From: Notamacropus eugenii | Lineage: Eukaryota > Chordata > Mammalia > Diprotodontia > Macropodidae | Reading direction: 5' to 3' | Length of the DNA: 64,000 bases | Assembly (NCBI RefSeq): GCF_028372415.1 | Contig: NC_092873.1 | Coordinates: 349,021,390 to 349,085,389, forward strand | In this document: positions 60,900-64,000 of the stretch, in pieces | Numbering within the stretch: the first letter of the stretch is position 1 | Layout: each line of letters starts with the position of its first letter | Translations under genes and position numbers: made by a program | Notes under the pieces: model-generated | Databases searched by the model: none | What the model was told of the DNA's origin: nothing | The model's input: the letters and a program-made list of their open reading frames with translations, nothing else

Positions 60900-62344
60900 C
60901 GAGGGGGTTGAAGTTGGCGAAGGGACTCCTTAAAGGGGAAGGAGCGCAGGGTCTTGGGGGGGGTCCAAGGACCGGCAGCTCCCGAGAAGGGGAGACTGAG
61001 GGGTCAGGGAGAGGGGGAACTCCAGAACTGAGGGTCTTGGGGAGGGAGAGGGCTCCTGGAGGGGGTCAGGTAGCGGTGGGCCTGAGAGGGAGGGGCCCGG
61101 AAGGAGCGGGGAACCAAGAACTAGGGACCCGTGGAGGCGGGGGAACTAAAAACCGGAGGGCCCGGGAGCAGGGGTCCGGGGCCCGGGAGGGGGCCCTGAA
61201 AGCCGAGGGACCGGGGAGGGAGGAGGCCAGGGACCCAGGGGGCCGGGCTGGGGGCGGCCGAGCGGCTGGGAGGAAATGGGGGCACCTCGGGAAAGAGCGC
61301 CCCCGAGAGTTGGGGGCAGGGAAGACGAAGAACTGAGGACCTGGGCGGGGGCGGGGTCCACGAAAGGGGAGGAACCAGAAGGGGGGGGCTCAGGGCGAGG
61401 AGGGACTGAAAGCTGTGGGGGGGCCGGGTGCGGGGAAGGGACGGAAAGGCGGCGGCTGCGGGGGAGCCGGGGGCCGGCCCGGACGCGTCGTCCCCCCGGG
61501 CGGGCGGCGGGCGCGCTCGCGGCTGCTGCCCAAATTGGGAGGGAAAAGAAGGGCGGGGGGGCCCGGCTCTGCCCGGCGGCCTCCGCCGCCCCCTCCTCCT
61601 CCTCCGCGCAGCCGGCCCAGCCCAGCCCTGCCCCACGGATGAGGCGGGCGCTGGCGGGGGCCCGGCGGCCCGGGGCCTGAGGGGCGGGGGGGGCCCGGCG
61701 GCCCTGCCCTGCACCTCCTGGAGGGGGGAACTGGCTGCTTTGCTCTCCACGCAGCGGCGCCGCGGGTCCGTTGGAAGCGGCGCGATGGGGGCGCCCGCCT
61801 GGTGCCTTTTCCCCGTCTAGCCTTTGTCTCCCGCACTGGACACCTCCCGATGCACAGGACCCTTGGGTTTTACTTTTGCCTCCCCTCCGCTCGGACCCGG
61901 AGCCCGGGAACCGCGTGAGTACGTTTGAGAGAGCGGGAGAGACGAGAGGACTTAGCGGAGGGGGCGCTGGTGCGGGAGGAGCTGGGCTGGGGGCGCCCGC
62001 AGGCTCCTTCCCGCCCTCTGGCCTGAAAAGGGTTTTGTCCCCCGGCTCGCAAACTTTGGAGGGCTCCGGAGTCCGGCCCACGCCCCGGGAGAGGAGGGCC
62101 CGGGAGGCGGGAGAGTTCGGTTTGCGTGCTGTGGTGGGTGCTCGGTCTGACTGGAGGAGGGCTCCGCTGGCCCCGGGCGGGGGTGCTCCTGGGCTGTTCG
62201 GGGGGCTTGAGGCGGAGGCCAGATGGTGGACGGGCGGGGTGAGCGAAGTTGGAGGGAGCCGCGGAAGGGGCTGGAGACTGCCCTTTTTGTGCACCATCCC
62301 GGCCGATGAGGAGGGAGATGGGAAAGAGCCGGTGATTATTTTCT

Positions 62345-62845
62345 CTCCTCTCTACGTTCTTTCTTCCTTCTTTTTCTTTTCTTAATTCCTTCCTTTCCTT
62401 CTTTCCTTTTTCTTTTCTTAATTCCTTCCTTTCCTTCTTTCCTTTTTCTTTAATTAATTTCTTCCCTTTCCTTTTTTTCTTAATTTCTTTTCTTCCTTTA
62501 TTTCTTCCTATCCCTTTTCTGCCCATTCTTTCCTTTTTCCTCTCCTTTTCCTCTCTTCTTTCCTATTTTTTCTTCCTTTCCTTCCTGGCTTGCCTTTTTC
62601 TTCCTTTCCTTTATTTTCATTCCTTCCTTCCTTTTCTTTCTGTCCTTATCTTTACTCATTTCTTTCCTTGATTTCTTTTATCTCTTTTCTTTCCTTTCCT
62701 TAATTTCTTCCTTTTTCCCTTCCTTCCAGTGCTTAATTTCTGCTTTTCTTTTCTCCTCCTTAATTTTTCTTCCTTTCCTTTTTTCCTAATTTCTTTGTTC
62801 TTCCTTTTTTAGTTTCTTTCCCTTTTTCTCTTCTTTTTGAGCATT
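62345..62845. repeat. long polypyrimidine tract with 36-bp internal repeat
   Basis: About 500 bp almost wholly C and T on the + strand (CTTT/TTCC units). A 36-bp unit containing 'cttaattccttcctttcc' occurs at 62381 and 62417, with decayed forms later. Confidence 0.9.
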
Positions 62846-62849
62846 CTCT

Positions 62850-64000
62850 TCTAAATGGAAAACAAGAGTGTGACTTGTACGCAGTTGCCTGCTTTTTTGA
62901 AAGAACTAGCAAATTGATGGTATAGGGATAAAATTATCTTTCTTCTCAAGGTAGTTTTGGTATTTCAAGGAAGGGCTGGAAAAATAGTGTCCAAGTTCTG
63001 AACTTGAAATACTGTTAAGTTGCTGTAGGTCTGCTGATTATTTCTGGAATTCCACGTTTTTATCTGCCTTCGTTTTAAATTTCTCAAGTACTACGTCATG
63101 GCAGAACCAAAGAAATATGAACTAACTCTTCTGGGTAAAAGGTAAAGGTTTTGTAAACAAATCTGCATCTTCTGTAACCAGAACTTTAGATGCTGAGCAG
63201 GGTATATGGTTCCCTGAGAGAGAGCTGCTTTAGAGGAAGATGTTTTGGAGAACATTTGTAAAAGTTCAATGAATTCATTTTTCTTTTAAATATTTGTTTC
63301 ATTTTGTATTGTTTGATTTTTACCTACTCATGGATGGATCTGCTTAAAGGAATCCATAATCCTTGTTAAGAGTGTTACAGATAAACCTCTCAGTGTTATG
63401 AACTATTTAAAAAAACCCAAAAAACTATTGTTTGATGCTTTTTTAATTTTGAAGGAATGTCTGTTTTTAGAGTTATTTTCTATTCTCTTACTTCCACCCC
63501 CAACTCCAGTGACAAAACAGGAAAAAGAATTTTAAAGATTTCTACCTTTTCCCTTATTTAGCCATTGGAGGAGCTATTGATTTTTAGCCATTAATTTAAG
63601 AATTTCTTACTTGAGAAAGCAGTATATCTGATATATCATCTCATTGTTAGGGTGTCTTTACTCTCTTTTACCTTTGTAGAAATCACACTTATTGGGGAGA
63701 AGCTGTAAGGATGTTGACATTCACCCCAGTGTGCCAATCCCAACCCTTAGCTTATTTAGCTCTCTTACATCATTGGGAATTTGGATCCTTAAACAGTTGT
63801 ATATTGTTTACAATCTAGTCTATCACTCAAACAACAGATATTTAGTCCCCACTATGTGCCTGCTTTTGTTTAAGGTGATAAATCAACTCCAAACCTTTAT
63901 TTAGAAGTCTGTTTACTGGGTTAATTTTATATATATATTGGATTCTGTTCATGTTTAGAAATAGGTGTGATATACTGGGGCTTAATGAATCCAGATTTTT
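62850..64000. other. probable first intron downstream of the CpG island
   Basis: A/T-rich unique DNA with no coding exon recognised. A short antisense L2-like tail ('acagatatttagtccccactatgtgcctg') lies at about 63830-63865. Confidence 0.5.

Larger units (their letters stand above)
59980..62320 (+). promoter_or_regulatory. GJC1: CpG island, probable GJC1 promoter
   Basis: About 2.3 kb of very G/C-rich, CpG-dense DNA with GC boxes (e.g. gggcgggggcgggg at about 61344) amid A/T-rich surroundings. Human order here is EFTUD2-HIGD1B-GJC1 with GJC1 opposite to HIGD1B, so a + strand GJC1 promoter is expected at this place. No connexin coding sequence (start MSWSFLTRLL) is in the window. The gene call rests on synteny; the island is seen directly. 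Confidence 0.6.

Noticed and set aside
61146-62297. 383-codon open frame on the minus strand of the CpG island
   Set aside because: Pro/Ala/Arg/Ser-rich low complexity caused by G/C composition; no domain, and several other frames are open here too.
61870-62526. Lys-rich minus-strand frame (KKERKELRKEKGKK repeats)
   Set aside because: It is the translation of the polypyrimidine tract, not a protein.
59980-64000. GJC1 coding sequence
   Set aside because: Searched by eye for the connexin start MSWSFLTRLL and extracellular-loop cysteines; not present in the window.

Overview
The window is marsupial nuclear DNA. The evidence is a vertebrate multi-exon gene with GT-AG introns set in a dense field of marsupial-type repeats: SINEs with a tRNA-like head and a GTTCAAATC-type B box, L1 3' ends of the marsupial kind, many L2/CR1-clade LINE pieces in both orientations, MIR/therian SINEs, and palindromic hAT MITEs. 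I cannot name the species from sequence alone.

Layout. Bases 1-1755 are noncoding 5' flank or intron 1 of EFTUD2, with a perfect CRE palindrome and an unusual run of CpGs at about 250-370. Bases 1756-48674 (+) carry the complete coding part of EFTUD2, the U5 snRNP GTPase (human U5-116K, yeast Snu114). It has 27 coding exons. Their lengths sum to 2919 nt, giving 972 codons plus stop; every junction keeps phase and every intron is GT-AG. The large introns (2, 3, 7, 10, 11, 13) are mostly repeats: a young L1 nested in an older L1 with an 11-bp target duplication, L2 tracts up to about 2 kb, an LTR-like element inserted in an L2, and two hAT MITEs with 8-bp target duplications. Bases 49747-51219 (-) carry the complete 99-codon HIGD1B (three coding exons, AATAAA signal), convergent with EFTUD2. 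Bases 51220-59980 are intergenic, with dispersed SINE/MIR copies and no recognisable gene. Bases 59980-62320 are a strong CpG island with candidate first-exon donors; by synteny with human 17q21.31 (EFTUD2-HIGD1B-GJC1) this is most likely the GJC1 (connexin 45) promoter, whose coding exon is not in the window. Bases 62345-62845 are a long polypyrimidine tract, followed by about 1.1 kb of probable intron.

How the genes relate. EFTUD2 is a housekeeping spliceosome gene, while HIGD1B is a small mitochondrial membrane protein with its own promoter; they share only a convergent 3' intergenic space of about 1 kb. I found no new gene system. The observations most worth checking are three CTCF-like motifs in EFTUD2 introns (one lying on the intron 16 donor), an 11-bp repeat shared by the two ends of intron 16, the lack of a canonical poly(A) signal after EFTUD2, and the structure of the CpG island.
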